From assembly GCA_003254885.1 (NCBI GenBank), contig QANT01002254.1, forward strand, positions 41,337-105,336: a DNA stretch of 64,000 nt, given 5' to 3'. Under the pieces are notes generated by a model. It made no database searches. It had not been told where the DNA came from and saw only the letters and a program-made list of their open reading frames with translations. The DNA is from Purshia tridentata. Taxonomy: Eukaryota; Streptophyta; Magnoliopsida; Rosales; Rosaceae. This document shows positions 62,279 to 64,000 of this stretch, piece by piece. The translations under genes and the position numbers were made by a program. Positions within the stretch are counted from its first letter, which is position 1; every line of letters begins with the position of its first letter.

Positions 62279-63030
62279 CTGTGGTAAAACAATTGTAGGC
62301 CTCAAATTTGCAAACACTTTAAGACCTTCTTGAAGCTTAAGCAAACCAGTTTATGGTTTCAAATGCTTTTCAATTTTATCTCATTTGTACCTTAAGAACC
62401 AACAACTTAAGCAAGTAAATTACGTATTTGCAAATGAAAATGGCACACTAAAAAAACAAAATCAATAAGATAGAAAAGGCATTGTAAAGGACAATAATCT
62501 ACCCCCCAATTGCTTCGAGCAGAACTGCATTGGATTGCTTAGCTGTCAAAAGAGTCTCTTCTAGTAATGGCAGTCCATTCAAATCTAAGGCAGCTCCACC
62601 TACAGGCACTTCTTGATACTCTCAATCCCTATTTTACAGAAATATATTTGGTTCTATAAATAGCAAAAATAATAAAAAATACCAAGTCCCCAGAAAACAT
62701 TTCTTGATTACACACACACACTAGAATTTTATTGTTAGACACTAACTCTGAAACCTAAGCACTATTAGAATTAGTAAGAAAATGTAGGAAAGTAAGTGAC
62801 TTTTAACAAATGAAATCCAAATATGGCTTTACTTTTCCTTTTCCATTCTGCTTCCATTTCTCAGTAACCAAACAAAGTATAAAATCAAAATACACTTAAG
62901 AAAAATCTGTAATTGAAGGAACCTTTGATGGAGACAGTGAGGTTGAGGAAATTCTTAGCGATAGAGATGACTTTAGGGCCAATGCTATCGCTAGGAAGCT
63001 CCTTGGTTGATTCAAATATTTTTAGACACA
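62279..63030 (-). pseudogene. 3-isopropylmalate dehydrogenase pseudogene fragment
   Basis: Three exon remnants on the - strand follow the N-terminal part of plastid 3-isopropylmalate dehydrogenase (leucine biosynthesis). About 63030-62915 gives ELPSDSIGPKVISIAKNFL, where the family has an LPGDGIGPE-type nucleotide-binding turn, so key Gly and Glu residues are changed. About 62625-62510 gives [19 protein letters not shown] and AVLLEAIGG before a GT donor. 62344-62279 gives LLKLQEGLKVFANLRP and IVLPQ before GTAAT. Later exons (substrate and metal site) are absent. The acceptor before the middle exon is not evident. Missing exons and altered motifs mark a non-functional fragment. Confidence 0.75.
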
Positions 63031-63700
63031 AAACAACTGCACAATGGACATAAGACCTTGGGGGCTCCTCTGCTTTTATAAGCAAATGCTCTTTCAGAAG
63101 CTCTCTCTCTTAAAAGGATCTGCATCGCCTAAATGGTCCATCAAAAGATCTGGGTCGTCTGGTTGCCACTGACAGCCTACTACAAAGGTTTAATTTGTGG
63201 ATCGCCGCCGGAAGAAGCAGATCGCGGCCAAAGGCCAACACAAGGAGATGGTTTCGGACGGTGATGATGTATCAAGGAGAAAGAGAGTGACTGTGAAGAG
63301 AGAGAAGAGAGAAAGATGCTAAGTTTGAAATGGGAGAAATGAGAGTAATGAGAGATGCAATGGGATAGAGACGGCGAAAGAGACGGAAGAAAATGAAGTG
63401 GACCGGGCAAAAGAAAAAATTGGGCCGAAAGAAATTCATGTGGACTTGCTGGGAAGCTCAATAAAAAAATGGACTTTAGGAGAATTAGGTGGCCCAAACT
63501 GGGGTTATCAATAATTAACTCTATTTTAATTTTAATGTTACAAATAAAATAGTAATATCAATATAAAATAGCCATATTAAAAATACATTTCGCATCACAT
63601 ACATTATACAAAAAATAAGTATGCATACATCTACCATCACATACATTATACATATACCATAGTTAAAAAATGAGGATAATAGTTGTCATTTTGTTTACAA
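63031..63700. other. Flanking DNA, nothing certain
   Basis: Purine-rich on the + strand around 63270-63420 (AGAGAGAAGAGAG), as in a - strand leader. It could be the decayed 5' region of the dehydrogenase fragment or of a transposon. No gene is supported. Confidence 0.4.
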
Positions 63701-63740
63701 AGTGAGGATATATTGGGTAAAAATAATTTTGGCTACAATT

Positions 63741-63905
63741 GTCACTCACTACAGTTTTGCAAAACAGGTTTCAAACTGTAATGAATATCTATAGTGAGTG
63801 ACCTCAAATAGTCACTCACTACAATTTTTAAATTTTTACCAAACACCAAAACTGTTGTGAGTGACTTAGAATTGTCACTCACAACAGTTTTTGGGTCTCT
63901 CACTA
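63741..63905. repeat. Cluster of AGTGAGTGAC words in both orientations
   Basis: GTCACTCACTACA at 63741, GTGAGTGAC at 63796, GTCACTCACTACA at 63811, GTGAGTGAC at 63857 and GTCACTCAC at 63875, alternating in orientation within about 160 bp. Such clusters are typical of subterminal regions of DNA transposons; the element itself runs off the window. Confidence 0.55.
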
Positions 63906-64000
63906 CAATCCCAAACGGAGCCACAAGCTGTGAATTCCTACATAAAGTGACTAAAGAAAATCGGTTTCTATAAGTCTAAAACAAAACCAAAATTTTACAA

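Overview
This is plant nuclear DNA, most likely from an angiosperm (eudicot favoured). The evidence is two intron-rich genes of plant-specific architecture (a CW/SNF2 protein and a PH-RCC1-FYVE-BRX protein), AT-rich introns, and plant transposable elements of several classes. Short N runs and N-interrupted homopolymers show that it is a draft assembly.

Region 1 (1-19.4 kb) is the genic part. A SNF2-type ATPase with a CW zinc finger and a RING-like motif (At3g54460-like) enters from the left edge and ends at 5048 on the + strand. A complete nine-exon PRAF/RLD gene lies tail-to-tail with it on the - strand (18918 to 9320). In all exon joins I checked in both genes the reading frame is preserved. 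The 4.3 kb between them holds a small solo LTR and an unresolved poly-T gap.

Region 2 (20.5-25.2 kb) is a 3.7 kb Mutator-like element (MULE) with recognisable terminal inverted repeats. Its transposase frame is broken only by three TAG codons. A decayed GRF zinc-finger gene follows it.

Region 3 (25.7-56.2 kb) is the most unusual part. Two arrays of a roughly 150-bp satellite, each about 10 kb, sit in opposite orientation on either side of a 10.8 kb Sirevirus-like Ty1/copia retrotransposon on the - strand. The arrays have higher-order structure: a 10-monomer unit of about 1.4 kb on the left, and an 8-monomer unit of about 1.18 kb on the right that keeps the same monomer order. The retrotransposon has 1.18 and 1.20 kb LTRs, a tRNA-Met-type primer site, several polypurine tracts, an extra ORF after pol, and palindromic motifs in its U3. 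It is disabled by frameshifts, stops and two internal duplications. The flanks show no target-site duplication and the arrays are inverted across it, so the locus looks rearranged through the element, or misassembled there.

Region 4 (56.2-64 kb) starts with a CACTA-type terminus that truncates the right array. It continues with non-coding DNA, a 2.1 kb solo LTR of the TGTAACACCCC class, a decayed fragment of an isopropylmalate dehydrogenase gene (- strand), and a cluster of short AGTGAGTGAC-type repeats at the right edge. No RNA gene or CRISPR array was recognised.
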